The notes below the pieces were generated by a model. That model was given only the letters and a program-made list of their open reading frames with translations. It was not told the DNA's origin and did not search any database. The position numbers and the translations under genes were made by a program. A stretch of 64,000 nt of DNA from Platerodrilus igneus (lineage: Eukaryota > Arthropoda > Insecta > Coleoptera > Lycidae): positions 1,458,501 through 1,522,500 of the forward strand of contig JARFIW010001177.1 in the NCBI GenBank assembly GCA_036346225.1. Direction: 5' to 3'. Shown here piece by piece: positions 1 through 10,922 of this stretch (positions are counted from its first letter, which is position 1; each line of letters opens with the position of its first letter).

Positions 1-1055
1 TTAAAACCGGAATACTAAAAAGCACTGTATAACGTGTTTAATCAAGTCGAAGATCTAAGAGAGCTTGTTTATATTCACCTCGGTATATATAGCGGTTAGC
101 CTGTCTGTCGGTCGAGTCCTCAAAACGGGCAATTCTAAAGAATTTCGCATGCTAGGTTCCCAGTCCGTAGCCTGTGCGTCGGTTTTTACGAATTTTGCAC
201 TCGTCCCAGTTAAATCTCAGAAATTCTCACACGGCACGCAAACATGTCCGAGAATAACTAATTAAATTTTATACAGAAATTGTTGTTTCTACCTCTCATA
301 TGTGCATCTTATTTTCAACCAATCGTGACCCTCGTGACGTTGCTCATATCACGCCTTTAATTATTAGTGTCTTTGTCTTACGCACATTATCTTTCCTTCT
401 CTAACCTGTTCTTAGTGGTGCAAATTGATATTCCTTACTATCGATTATTTCAGTCCATGTGGACTATCTGGGTTAAATAACCCCGTATCGCGCCTTCCCG
501 TGAATATTAAGCCCCGGTTTCTCCAAGATTCTTTGTAACCATTAATTATCTGCAAAATTTACGCCGAATGAGCTTTTAAACTACGCAGGTGTTCAAACAT
601 ACTATTAATTCTCAGAGCCTTATTCCGTGGTATTTTAATCTTGGATTTTCACAGACTTTTATGCTTATTATTAATAATGGTTTAATTAACTCCAATTAAA
701 ATTGACTTCTATCCTTTCATTTTTAGCGAATACAAATTAAATATTAATTATTATGTGTACACTTTGTTTAATACCGGTTACTTAACATAGGGTTAATTAA
801 TATAAATTTTGCACGTAATTTCCATTTGTTTCTTTCCTCGGAATAAATACATTACACGTAGAGCTTGTTAATACTGTTTCTTTTGATATAAAGCGTCTTG
901 TACATGATTTAAATCTCTTATTTTTTCTGAAACGAATGAATTTTTATTCTCCACGGTGTTTTAATAAAGCGTATTATCTAATAAAATTCCTTATACACGG
1001 TGATTAAAATTATTTTATGAAATTCATTAATTTTCTACCCTGGTCTAAATATGAG

Positions 1056-1057
<2 letters not shown>
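1..1057 (-). mobile_element. Long LTR, partial, cut by window edge (same family as 48874-51026)
   Basis: Read on the minus strand this block matches the first half of the LTRs at 48874-51026 and 54175-56327, from the LTR start (TACTCATATTT, here at 1057) inward. By eye it is clearly more diverged from those two than they are from each other. A TATA-like run lies near 90-100. The LTR start abuts a TA repeat rather than a polypurine tract, so this is a 5' LTR or a solo LTR whose remainder lies beyond base 1. A 66-codon frame at 65-265 runs antisense to the LTR. It recurs in the other two LTRs but has no recognisable domain. Confidence 0.88.

Positions 1058-1092
<35 letters not shown>
1058..1092. 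repeat. (TA)n microsatellite at LTR junction
   Basis: Uninterrupted TA dinucleotides directly abut the outer end of the LTR. The duplicated neighbour has the same TA tract at 5659-5675 without any LTR, which represents the unoccupied site. Confidence 0.9.
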
Positions 1093-1093
<1 letters not shown>

Positions 1094-2072
1094 TAGCCTC
1101 TTCTACATTCTTAATTATCATTATAAATTCTTATGAACCTATTAAAACAAGGGGGACAAATATCTACAAATTTGAGTGTGTCGGTAACTACGTGTACCAA
1201 GCGTCCATAGGGAGACAAAATCGGGGAGTCACAATCGGTGTATGTCAAAATTGAGAGAGGTCAAATTAAAAAGTCAAACACTCCACGGGACAAAAAAAAT
1301 AATGAAAGTCTAAATTTAAAGTAACCCTTTAACTAGAGTTTTCTTACTCCTACTAAGGCTAGTATCTACTAACTATAACTAAACACATTACAAATTATCT
1401 TAATTTCCAAAAATAACAACTCCACTTCCTGGAGCTCAAGAAACTCTATCTACCAAAAAAAAGGAACGCTACAACATCAAAATGGCATCACTGTTCAAAA
1501 TATTATCATCAAAAAGTGATAATCAAAACTAAGGTAACCTAACTAACAGGTTACTTACAAAAATCGAATTCAAAATCGAACCCGTTAGGGCTGTAATCTA
1601 CCACACCCTACTGATTATCCTATCACTAATTTTCAAACATCATCTCTTATTAGTGATGGATCAAATGGTGAGGTTCACCGTGCAAACCTCTGACCTTATC
1701 AAACAAAAATTTCTGAAAGGTCCGAAATAAGGGAAAGAATAAGCCAATATTCTCTCTACCTAAATATGTAGAAATCAGGACTAGCAACTTAAATAGTCAA
1801 CTTATTTCTACTTTCTAATGATATCTTCTAAAGACATCTTTTAATAACGCGCGACGAATTCAATCAGCATGCACACTAATGCACACCACAAAACCACTAC
1901 ACAAAACCTTAACCACATGTTTCAATTATCAAACAAAATTTTCAAACAAAATAAGTTACACAAGGACAGTCTCCATTTAGTATTAGTTAAACTATACTAA
2001 ATCAAAAATCCGAACAAAACGAAGCAAACAACGATTGTTTTATTTACAATTAAAGAAATGACTAGACTGGAA

Positions 2073-2931
2073 CTAATTGTCAGGATCATCATTTTCATCT
2101 GGATATGATGCTTCAACGGGTTTCAAGTCCTTAACATGCCATTTTCCGGCTTTTGTTCGATCCTCATTCTCTAATTCATACACTAAATTGGAATGTTTTT
2201 TACGAACTTTGCACAAAATGAACTTTGGAGCTAACTTAGCGGAGAATTTATCACTAGCACTCGAAAGTACCTTATTAGTCCTCCAAACGCTTTCTCCGAC
2301 TTGGAATGAAATGTCTCTTCTTCTAAGATTGTAGCGTTTACTCGAACGTTGATAAGCTACATGTAAATTTTCACGGACATTCCCAAAAATATCGAACAAA
2401 GGTTGACGATCCAAAACATAGGAAGGTCTACTACTAGAAACAACATCTACATCTTTACCGGGTTCAAAATTGTTACTATAAGCTTTTCCACTTAAGGGTA
2501 CCTGACGACCAAAGACTAAAAAATTTGGAGAATAATTGGTGGATTCGTGTTTTGCTGAATTGACTGCGTACTGAATTTTTGATATCTCATTATCCCATGT
2601 ATCATGTTCTTCTACGTAAGAACGGATGGCAGTACCAACTGTCTTATTAATTCTTTCCACAAAATTGCATTGAGGAGCATAAACAGCATTGTACCAAAAC
2701 TTTTGGATTTCGTACCTTGCACACAAAGCTTTAAAAACACGTCCAATCAATTGTGGACCATTATCACAAATATTAAATTGTGGTACACCGTAGACAAGAA
2801 ACACTTTCTTCCAAAAAATTTTTAATCAAATGTGCCTTGGCACTGCGCAAAGGTTGTAAAATCGAATACTTCGAGAACCAGTCACCAACAATTAAAAGCC
2901 ATTTTCTTGCTTTTGAATCATCAATAAAAAA
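2073..2931 (-). pseudogene. Ty3/Gypsy integrase, C-terminal fragment (copy A, frameshifted)
   Basis: This is the C-terminal part of a retrotransposon integrase, which joins element cDNA to host DNA in the nucleus. Visible blocks are DWFSKY, YGVPQF, then CDNGPQL (the second catalytic Asp) and CNFVERINKT (the catalytic Glu), followed by a chain of the GPY/F type ending WHVKDLKPVEASYP. The first catalytic Asp and the zinc-binding N-terminus are missing. Relative to copy B a 2-base deletion in a T run near 2810 breaks the frame just before YGVPQF, so only 2073-2804 stays open. The residue after PQF is Asn where B has Val. The protein cannot be functional. The family assignment to Gypsy rests on motif order; the clade is unknown. 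Confidence 0.85.
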
Positions 2932-3032
2932 CTAATCATGACGATAGCTAACAAAAAAATAAGTGTTCAGGTACACTCTCACCCTACTACCAACCGAAGT
3001 GTCGAAACAACTACAATGCTTCACAACGCCTA

Positions 3033-3250
3033 AATTTGCTAGAGTGACAAACCCTCTACGAGTCTCACCTAGACTAACAATCAAAAATTACATCCACTCA
3101 AAAAAAATTATGATGCAAAAATTCTAGAGCGACCAACTCACCTCGAGTCTCGTCTAGACTTACGTAATGCTGAGCGACCAACTCTTCCTAAGTCTCGTCT
3201 AGACAAACATACTGCTGAGTGACCAATCGCGACGACAAGTTCCGCCTAGA
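3033..3250. repeat. Degenerate ~50-bp tandem repeat (copy A)
   Basis: Several imperfect units share GAGCGACCAACTC, then AGTCTCGTCTAGAC, in head-to-tail order. The same array occurs in copy B at about 7715-7930. It is non-coding and lies between the integrase remnant and the AT-rich repeats. Confidence 0.7.
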
Positions 3251-3789
3251 CTAAATTGCGTTGCAATGCCGATCTAAATAAAAAATTTGCTAACAAAATC
3301 AAAAACGTGCTTATGCACAAGAGCAATTCTCAAATGATACGACGACAGCTCAAACCGATGTACCCTCAAAATAGAATTCGTAGTATTATCATCAAATTCG
3401 GACAAAAATGTTTTTTATTGACTCAAGCGAATTAAACCCCAGGCTTATCAGCTTCTTTAGCTAACAGTCTTCCTAAAATTTTCTTTTCTCCAAAACTGGT
3501 CTCTCACTCACAACTTCTCTGATTTTCAGTTCATACTCCAGCTCCACTTCAAGTAGACAAACAATAGCCTAATATTTTAATGAAATCAAACTGATAAATC
3601 TAAATGATTTGAGCCATACGAAAATTGTCAAAACAAATTCGGGCAACTAAAGGTAAAAATCAAAAAGTGTTTTTGGTAAAAATAAATTTTGCCAAAACAA
3701 TATCAAAAAAGTTTATTGGGTCAAAATAGAATGAAAGTTAAAAATAGATTTGACTAAGGTAATTAATTGACTGAAGGGGGGTCAACGTC

Positions 3790-3998
3790 TCAACCAAACT
3801 TATGTCAAGAGCAAATTTAAACAAACAAATTTTGAAACTAGTAGCAAATTTAAACATACAAATCTTAATGCAAAATAAATTTTGAGCAAATAAATTTCGA
3901 GCCCTACAAATTTTCAGCAAACAAATTTCGAAGCAAAATTAATTTTGAACAAACAAGTTTCGAAGCAAAATAATTTTTGAACAAACAAATTTCGAGGC
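3790..3998. repeat. AT-rich ~33-bp tandem repeat (copy A)
   Basis: Imperfect units contain ACAAACAAATTTCGAAGCAAAA followed by TTAATTTTGA in various states of decay. The open frames across it are repetitive Phe/Lys/Leu strings caused by the repeat and are not a gene. The equivalent in copy B is about 8475-8686. Confidence 0.75.
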
Positions 3999-4002
3999 CC
4001 TA

Positions 4003-4222
4003 CACGTTGGGCGCTAGTGAACCGGTTTTTTTCTTTCTAACTGCACCAGCCCTTCGTTGGTTGGACGCCAGTGTAACGAACTTTTCAAAGAGCACCACGT
4101 TGTGTGCCAGTGAACGTTTTTCTATTCTTCTTCTAAATTGTGCGCCAGTGTAGCGAATTTTTTCTTATTCAGTGAAACAATAAAAAAATTGTTTTATTAG
4201 ACTGGTCTCACGTTGTGAGCCA
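4003..4222 (-). repeat. Five tRNA-Lys primer-binding-site-like motifs (copy A)
   Basis: On the plus strand five related motifs end at about 4016, 4070, 4109, 4147 and 4222. The first is CACGTTGGGCGCTAGTGAAC; the rest are decayed forms ending (G/C)CCAGTG with or without TAACGAA. CACGTTGGGCGCCA is the 3' end expected of arthropod tRNA-Lys(CUU), so the minus strand reads like a repeated LTR-end plus primer-binding site. Spacing is about 38-75 bp. That this is a multiplied primer-binding region is inference; the repetition itself is visible. Confidence 0.6.
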
Positions 4223-5308
4223 GTGAAACTTATTGTTCCAAAAATCTTCCGACACAACTAGGGATCTATTCCTTGGGCAGAGCTATAAGAAATGGGGGTA
4301 AGTCGAAAATCTGTTTGTAAATCAAACTTAATCTAAACCAAATAGGCGCCACCAAGTCCTGACGTAACTATGATAATTGCATAGCATATTTCTAAGGGCG
4401 GACGTGGAGACCCAAAGAAAAAGGATCGCCTTCGGTGACAAAAACCTGTATTAACAAAATAAAACGCAGCTCCTGTAAGAAATTGTAATAGTTAGATAAA
4501 TAAAAAAGTGGAACACTATTTGTGTCCAGCAAAAATACATAAAGAAGTAGTTAAAAAGGTATTACCAATATAAAATTGGCATCAAAGTCCTACTCATAAG
4601 GATGTTAGCTATATGTTATTAGATTTGATCATACTTGATCAAAATAAAAAACTTTAATCTGGAACCAATTGTTTACTAAGAAAAATCTCTTTTAAAATAA
4701 TGTGACTTGTAACAAAAATTTAATCATTAACTGTATCAATCTATAACTTTCAACTTCATGTTCGTCTTAATTATTTTTAATCAAATACTCTACAGTATGA
4801 CATGAACTTGTTATACATATAGGGTTCCGACCTGTGCAGATCTGTTCAGGCAGATGACAAATTAATAAGTTCTAAAAATGTTAGCATTTGAGTTTTCTAA
4901 ATTACATATGCAAGTTTTAATTTATATAAAGCTGATCACAAAAATAGACGTGTTTATATATCTTGTACTAAAGCTGTTCGAGGCCTGCAATCTAGGGTAC
5001 ATGTTGATGCTTCTACTACATATGGCCGACTATCTACAAACTAGCTCGGGCGGCCGAGGCGTGCGGAGAGGGATAGTCAAACAGAGATGTGCTTGTAAAT
5101 AGCTGTAGATGACACAGATATTTAACTATAAGTAGATTATTAAAGGACGATGCGGGCTTAACGTATTACTTTTGAAGTTGAATGCAAATTATTATTGTTG
5201 TTAATAAAATTGTTATATTATTCTTACAATTTTATGGAGGGATTTATTATCGAAAATAAAATTGTTACAAAGTTTTGATTAGCCTTAATTAAGTGGTACA
5301 TCCGCTAC

Positions 5309-5485
5309 TTGTTCGGATGAGAGGTAAAATGGATGTCCCGTGTGTGAGTGTTGTCACGCACGTTAAAGATCCCTACCTTGCTTGGAACAGCAAGGATTCG
5401 ACAAAATTCAAAGTTTTTCAGGTAAAAAACTCGCTTCCTGGCCAATGTAGTACCTTCGGGTGGAGCATTAGAAAATCAAATGTAG
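5309..5485 (+). mobile_element. 5'-truncated SINE with 14-bp target duplication (copy A)
   Basis: This is the body of the same SINE as at 62068-62356, beginning at TTCGGATGA and running through GTCACGCACGTTAAAGATCC to the 3' end near AATGTA. It lacks the tRNA-like head. GGTACATCCGCTAC occurs immediately before (5295-5308) and after (5486-5499), a perfect target-site duplication showing target-primed insertion of a truncated copy. It is present at the identical site in copy B. Confidence 0.9.
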
Positions 5486-5562
5486 GGTACATCCGCTACA
5501 AAATGTTTTATGCATAGATACACTTTCTCTGTTGGCAATGACTAGTAAGGGATTATTTATTA

Positions 5563-5658
5563 TCGAAAATAAAATTGTTACTACCCATTTCCTAAAAGAA
5601 AAAAAATCTTTTTTAACAAAGAAAAATTTAAGTAAAACAAATGCACAAGATTTTTTTT
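5563..5658. other. Spacer at the tandem-duplication junction
   Basis: About 96 bp separate copies A and B. The first part repeats about 26 bp that also occur at 5241-5272, running from TTTATTATCGAAAATA to AAAATTGTTAC. The rest is A/T-rich sequence ending in a T run that leads into the TA tract. No gene is present. Confidence 0.7.
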
Positions 5659-5675
5659 ATATATATATATATATA
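5659..5675. repeat. (TA)n tract, unoccupied counterpart of 1058-1092
   Basis: A short TA run precedes CTAGCCTCTTCTACATTC, exactly as at 1058-1092, but with no LTR on its left side. Confidence 0.85.
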
Positions 5676-6074
5676 CTAGCCTCTTCTACATTCTTAATTA
5701 ACATTATAAATTCTTATGAACCTATTAAAACAAGGGGGACAAATATCTACAAATTTGAGTGTGTCGGTAACTACGTGTACCAAGCGTCCATAGGGAGACA
5801 AAATCGGGGAGTCACAATCGGTGTATGTCAAAATTGAGAGAGGTCAAATTAAAAGTCAAACACTCCACGGGACAAAAAAATAATGAAAGTCTAAATTTAA
5901 AGTAACCCTTTAACTAGAGTTTTCTTACTCCTACTAAGGCTAGTATCTACTAACTATAACTAAACACATTACAAATTATCTTAATTTCCAAAAATAACAA
6001 CTCCACTTCCTGGAGCTCAAGAAACTCTATCTACCAAAAAAAAAGGAACGCTACAACATCAAAATAGCATCACT

Positions 6075-6225
6075 GTTCAAAATATTATCATCAAAAAGTG
6101 ATAATCAAAACTAAGGTAACCTAACTAATAGGTTACTTACAAAAATTGAATTCAAAATATTATTATCACAAAGTGATAATCAAAACTAAGGTAACCTAAC
6201 TAACAGGTTACTTACAAAAATCGAA
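6075..6225. repeat. 75-bp tandem duplication private to copy B
   Basis: The segment running from AAAATATTATCATCA through GGTAACCTAACTAA to GTTACTTACAAAAAT occurs twice in a row here, and once in copy A (about 1497-1567). Confidence 0.8.
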
Positions 6226-6729
6226 TTCAAAATCGAACCAGTTAGGGCTGTAATCTCCCACACCCTACTGATTATCCTATCACTAATTTTCAAACATCAT
6301 CTCTTATTAGTGATGGATCAAATGGTGAGGTTCACCGTGCAAACCTCTGACCTTATCAAACAAAATTTTCTGAAAGGTCCGAAATAAGGGAAAGAATAAG
6401 CCAATATTCTCTCTACCTAAATATGTAGAAATCAGGACTAGCAACTTAAATAGTCAACTTATTTCTACTTTCTAATGATATCTTCTAAAGACATCTTTTA
6501 ATAACGCGCGACGAATTCAATCAGCATGCACACTAATGCACACCACAAAACCACTACACAAAACCTTAACCACATGTTTCAATTATCAAACAAAATTTTC
6601 AAACAAAATAAGTTACACAAGGACAGTCTCCATTTAGTATTAGTTAAACTATACTAAATCAAAAATCCGAACAAAACGAAGCAAACAACGATTGTTTTAT
6701 TTACAATTAAAGAAATGACTAGACTGGAA

Positions 6730-7590
6730 CTAATTGTCAGGATCATCATTTTCATCTGGATATGATGCTTCAACGGGTTTCAAGACCTTAACATGCCATT
6801 TTCCGGCTTTTGTTCGATCCTCATTCTCTAATTCATACACTAAATTGGAATGTTTTTTACGAACTTTGCACAAAATGAACTTTGGAGCTAACTTAGCGGA
6901 GAATTTATCACTAGCACTCGAAAGTACCTTATTAGTCCTCCAAACGCTTTCTCCGACTTGGAATGAAATGTCTCTTCTTCTAAGATTGTAGCGTTTACTC
7001 GAACGTTGATAAGCTACATGTAAATTTTCACGGACATTCCCAAAAATATCGAACAAAGGTTGACGATCCAAAACATAGGAAGGTCTACTACTAGAAACAA
7101 CATCTACATCTTTACCGGGTTCAAAATTGTTACTATAAGCTTTTCCACTTAAGGGTACCTGACGACCAAAGACTAAAAAATTTGGAGAATAATTGGTGGA
7201 TTCGTGTTTTGCTGAATTGACTGCGTACTGAATTTTTGATATCTCATTATCCCATGTATCATGTTCTTCTACGTAAGAACGGATGGCAGTACCAACTGTC
7301 TTATTAATTTTTTCCACAAAATTGCATTGAGGAGCATAAACAGCATTGTACCAAAACTTTTGGATTTCGTACCTTGCACACAAAGCTTTAAAAACACGTC
7401 CAATCAATTGTGGACCATTATCACAAATAACAAATTGTGGTACACCGTAGACAAGAAACACTTTTTCTTCCAAAAAATTTTTAATCAAATGTGCCTTGGC
7501 ACTGCGCAAAGGTTGTAAAATCGAATACTTCGAGAACCAGTCACCAACAATTAAAAACCATTTTCTTGCTTTTGAATCATCAATAAAAAA
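6730..7590 (-). pseudogene. Ty3/Gypsy integrase, C-terminal fragment (copy B, open frame)
   Basis: About 287 codons are open from just after a stop at 7591-7593 to the stop at 6730. The frame runs through DWFSKYSILQPLRSA, YGVPQFVICDNGPQL (second catalytic Asp) and CNFVEKINKT (catalytic Glu), the YSPNFLVFGR block common in Gypsy integrases, and a C-terminal basic/GPY-F-like domain. The expected upstream first catalytic Asp, the HHCC zinc domain, RNase H and reverse transcriptase are absent. No ATG starts the frame at a sensible place, so it is a fragment that happens to remain open. It is the better preserved of the two copies and was probably duplicated with its surroundings. It is expected to have no activity. 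Confidence 0.87.
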
Positions 7591-7714
7591 CTAATCATGA
7601 CGATAGCTAACAAAAAAATCAGTGTTCAGGTACACTCTCACCCTACTACAAACCGAAGTGTCGAAACAACTACAATGCTTCACAACGCCTAAATTTGCTA
7701 GAGTGACAAACCCT

Positions 7715-7930
7715 CTACGAGTCTCACCTAGACTAACAATCAAAAATTACATCAACTCAAAAAAAATTATGATGCAAAAATTCTAGAGCGACCAACTCAC
7801 CTCGAGTCTCGTCTAGACTTACGTAATGCTGAGCGACCAACTCTTCCTAAGTCTCGTCTAGACTAACATACTGCTGAGTGACCAATCGCGACAACAAGTT
7901 CCGCCTAGACTAAATTGCGTTGCAATGCCG
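7715..7930. repeat. Degenerate ~50-bp tandem repeat (copy B)
   Basis: This is the counterpart of 3033-3250, with the same AGTCTCGTCTAGAC units and a few base differences. Confidence 0.7.
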
Positions 7931-8474
7931 ATCTAAATAAAAAATTTGCTAACAAAATCAAAAACGTGCTTATGCACAAGAGCAATTCTCAAATGATACG
8001 ACGACAGCTCAAACCGATGTACCCTCAAAATAGAATTCGTAGTATTATCATCAAATTCGGACAAAAATGTTCTTTATTGACTCAAGCAAATTAAACCCCA
8101 GGCTTATCAGCTTCTTTAGCTAACAGTCTTCCTAAAATTTTCTTTTCTCCAAAACTGGTCTCTCACTCACTACTTCTCTGATTTTCAGTTCATACTCCAG
8201 CTCCTCTTCAAGTAGACAAACAATTTGGAATTTTTCCGACATGATTGCAATAGCCTAATATTTTAATGAAATCAAACTGATAAATCTAAATGATTTGAGC
8301 CATACGAAAATTGTCAAAACAAATTCGGGCAACTAAAGGTAAAAATCAAAAAGTGTTTTTGGTAAAAATAAATTTTGCCAAAACAATATCAAAAAAATTT
8401 ATTGGGTCAAAATAGAATAAAAGTTAAAAATAAATTTGACTAAGGTAATTAATTGACTGAAGGGGGGTCAACGT

Positions 8475-8686
8475 CTCAACCAAACTTATGTCAAGAGCAA
8501 ATTTAAACAAACAAATTTTGAAACTAATAGCAAATTTAAACATACAAATCTTAATGCAAAATAAATTTTGAGCAAATAAATTTCGAGCCCTACAAATTTT
8601 GAGCAAACAAATTTCGAAGCAAAATTAATTTTGAACAAACAAGTTTCAAAGCAAAATAATTTTTGAACAAACAAATTTCGAGGCCC
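8475..8686. repeat. AT-rich ~33-bp tandem repeat (copy B)
   Basis: This is the counterpart of 3790-3998. The antisense open frames here are repeat artefacts. Confidence 0.75.
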
Positions 8687-8688
8687 TA

Positions 8689-8909
8689 CACGTTGGGCGC
8701 TAGTGAACCGGTTTTTTTCTTTCTAACTGCACCAGCCCTTCGTTGGTTGGACGCCAGTGTAACGAACTTTTCAAAGAGCACCACGTTGTGTGCCAGTGAA
8801 ACGTTTTTCTATTCTTCTTCTAAATTGTGCGCCAGTGTAGCGAATTTTTTCTTATTCAGTGAAACAATAAAAAAATTGTTTTATAAGACTGGTCTCACGT
8901 TGTGAGCCA
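8689..8909 (-). repeat. Five primer-binding-site-like motifs (copy B)
   Basis: It has the same five-motif array as 4003-4222, with one extra A after the third motif. Conservation in both copies is explained by the duplication and is not independent evidence of function. Confidence 0.6.
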
Positions 8910-9671
8910 GTGAAACTTATTGTTCCAAAAATCTTCCGACACAACTAGGGATCTATTCCTTGGGCAGAGCTATAAGAAATGGGAGGGTAAGTCAAAATCT
9001 GTTTGTAAATCAAACTTAATCTAAACCAAATAGGCGCCACCAAGTCCTGACGTAACTATGATAATTGCATAGCATATTTCTAAGGGCGGACGTGGAGACC
9101 CAAAGAAAAAGGATCGCCTTCGCTGACAAAAACCTGTCTTAACAAAATAAGACGCAGCTCCTGTAAGAAATTGTAATAGTTAGATAAATAAAAAAGTGGA
9201 ACACTATTTGTGTCCAGCAAAAATACATAAAGAAGTAGTTAAAAAGGTATTACCAATATAAAATTGGCATCAAAGTCCTACTCATAAGGATGTTAGCTTT
9301 ATGTTATTAGATTTGATCATACTTGATCAAAATAAAAAACTTTAATCTGGAACCAATTGTTTACTAAGAAAAATCTCTTTTAAAATAATGTGACTTGTAA
9401 CAAAAATTTAATCGTTACCTGTATCAATCTATAACTTTCAACTTCATGTTTGTCTTAATTATTTTTAATCAAATACTCTACAGTATGACATGAACTTGTT
9501 ATACAAATAGGGTTCCGACCTGTGCAGATCTGTTCAGACAGATGACAAATTAATAAGTTCTAAAAATGTTAGCATTTGAGTTTTCTAAATTACATATGCA
9601 AGTTTTAATTTATATAAAGCTGATCACAAAAATAGACGTGTTTATATATCTTGTACTAAAGCTGTTCGAGG

Positions 9672-10348
9672 CATTTGCCTTTAAAAATAACATCTGTCAG
9701 CAGTACAAAGCAGAAAAATATATGACGTCAGTAACACCTGTTTACGTTACCGACGATTCATAATGAGCCACGCGTGTTGTTTTCTTAAAACATCAAATTA
9801 GTGAACTTTAAGTTTACTACTGGTAAATCCAGCTTAGCAATTAGTTGAAACTTTTATTACGTACTTGTATTACGCATCAAAGCAAGTTAACGTGTTCCTA
9901 GTTTTGAAACACATAAAAAGAACTTATAGCTATCTACGAACCAAAACTGCATTTGTCGCATTGTAGCAAGGAAAGACGGGATCCTCGTTATTTCAAGCAA
10001 CAATAACAGCGTTTGTAGTTTGAAACAAATTCATCCAAAACAACTTCCACAATGACTTTGTCCCACGTGTCGAATTAAATCCTGTTGCAATACATTCTGC
10101 AGCAGTTGTAATTTCAAAGTTGAATTACGCCGCCTTCCTAAGGTAGCATCTTTACAGTGTCCTTGTGTGTCTTAAAAGTTGCATCCTACTTGTCCTTGTG
10201 TGTCTTAAAAGTTTGCATTCTAAGTGTCGTCTTCTAAAAGTTGCGCTAAATAAATTATCTCAAATTATACAAGTTAACAAAATGTATACGTTACCGACCG
10301 TTATTCGAAGATGTGTTCACTCATTGAAGTGAATTCGCAAATTGCCAG
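9672..10348. other. 677-bp block present only in copy B
   Basis: Copy A joins GTTCGAGGC directly to CTGCAATCTAGGG, whereas copy B has about 677 bp between these. The block is non-coding. It includes a direct repeat of TGTCCTTGTGTGTCTTAAAA at about 10157-10215, and TACGTTACCGAC twice, near its two ends. Only a 2-base match flanks the break, so a deletion in A is simpler than an insertion in B. Confidence 0.7.
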
Positions 10349-10673
10349 CCTGCAATCTAGGGTACATGTTGATGCTTCTACTACATATGGCCGACTATCT
10401 ACAAACTAGCTCGGGCAGCCGAGGCGTCCGGAGAGGGATAGTCAAACAGAGATGTGCTTGTAAATAGCTGTAGATGACACAGATATTTAACTATAAGTAG
10501 ATTATTAAAGGACGATGCGGGCTTAACGTATTACTTTTGAAGTTGAATGCAAATTATTATTGTTGTTAATAAAATTGTTATATTATTCTTACAATTTTAT
10601 GGAGGGATTTATTATCGAAAATAAAATTGTTACAAAGTTTTGATTAGCCTTAATTAAGTGGTACATCCGCTAC

Positions 10674-10850
10674 TTGTTCGGATGAGAGGTAAAATGGATG
10701 TCCCGTGTGTGAGTGTTGTCACGCACGTTAAAGATCCCTACCTTGCTTGGAACAGCAAGGATTCGACAAAATTCAAAGTTTTTCAGGTAAAAAACTCGCT
10801 TCCTGGCCAATGTAGTACCTTCGGGTGGAGCATTAGAAAATCAAATGTAG
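10674..10850 (+). mobile_element. 5'-truncated SINE with 14-bp target duplication (copy B)
   Basis: It is identical in position and extent to 5309-5485, with the same GGTACATCCGCTAC duplications at 10660-10673 and 10851-10864. The shared insertion site shows the SINE landed before the block was duplicated. Confidence 0.9.
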
Positions 10851-10922
10851 GGTACATCCGCTACAAAATGTTTTATGCATAGATACACTTTCTCTGTTGG
10901 CAATGACTAGTAAGGGATTATT

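Larger units (their letters stand above)
1093..5562 (-). repeat. Tandem duplication copy A: decayed Gypsy-type fragment
   Basis: This block is nearly identical to 5676-10922, with small indels. On the minus strand it holds, in order: a truncated SINE, a five-copy primer-binding-site-like array, two sets of short tandem repeats, the C-terminal part of a retroviral-type integrase, and about 1 kb of non-coding AT-rich sequence. Compared with copy B it lacks about 677 bp; the join is at about 4983, where B has 9672-10348. No reverse transcriptase, protease or gag can be recognised. The stretches 1093-2072 and 4225-5290 show no gene. Confidence 0.88.
5676..10922 (-). repeat. Tandem duplication copy B: decayed Gypsy-type fragment
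   Basis: This is the second copy of the block at 1093-5562. It has the same gene remnant, tandem repeats, primer-binding-like array and SINE. It is longer because it keeps or gained about 677 bp at 9672-10348 and has an internal 75-bp tandem duplication at about 6075-6225. Identity with copy A ends within the same GACTAGTAAGGGATTA motif (5562 and 10922). The stretches 5680-6729 and 8930-9670 show no gene. Confidence 0.88.

Noticed and set aside
2077..2334. 85-codon plus-strand frame (and its twin at 6734-6991)
   Set aside because: Antisense shadow of the integrase remnant; conserved only because the block is duplicated.
3033..4222. Short regularly repeated units as a CRISPR array
   Set aside because: Units are imperfect, spacers are themselves repetitive and the DNA is eukaryotic.
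5293..5517. 74-codon frame repeated at 10658-10882
   Set aside because: Lies within the truncated SINE and its target duplications; non-coding RNA element, not a protein.
8486..8674. Phe/Cys/Leu-rich minus frame in copy B
   Set aside because: Translation of the 33-bp AT-rich tandem repeat; the same text is broken in copy A.
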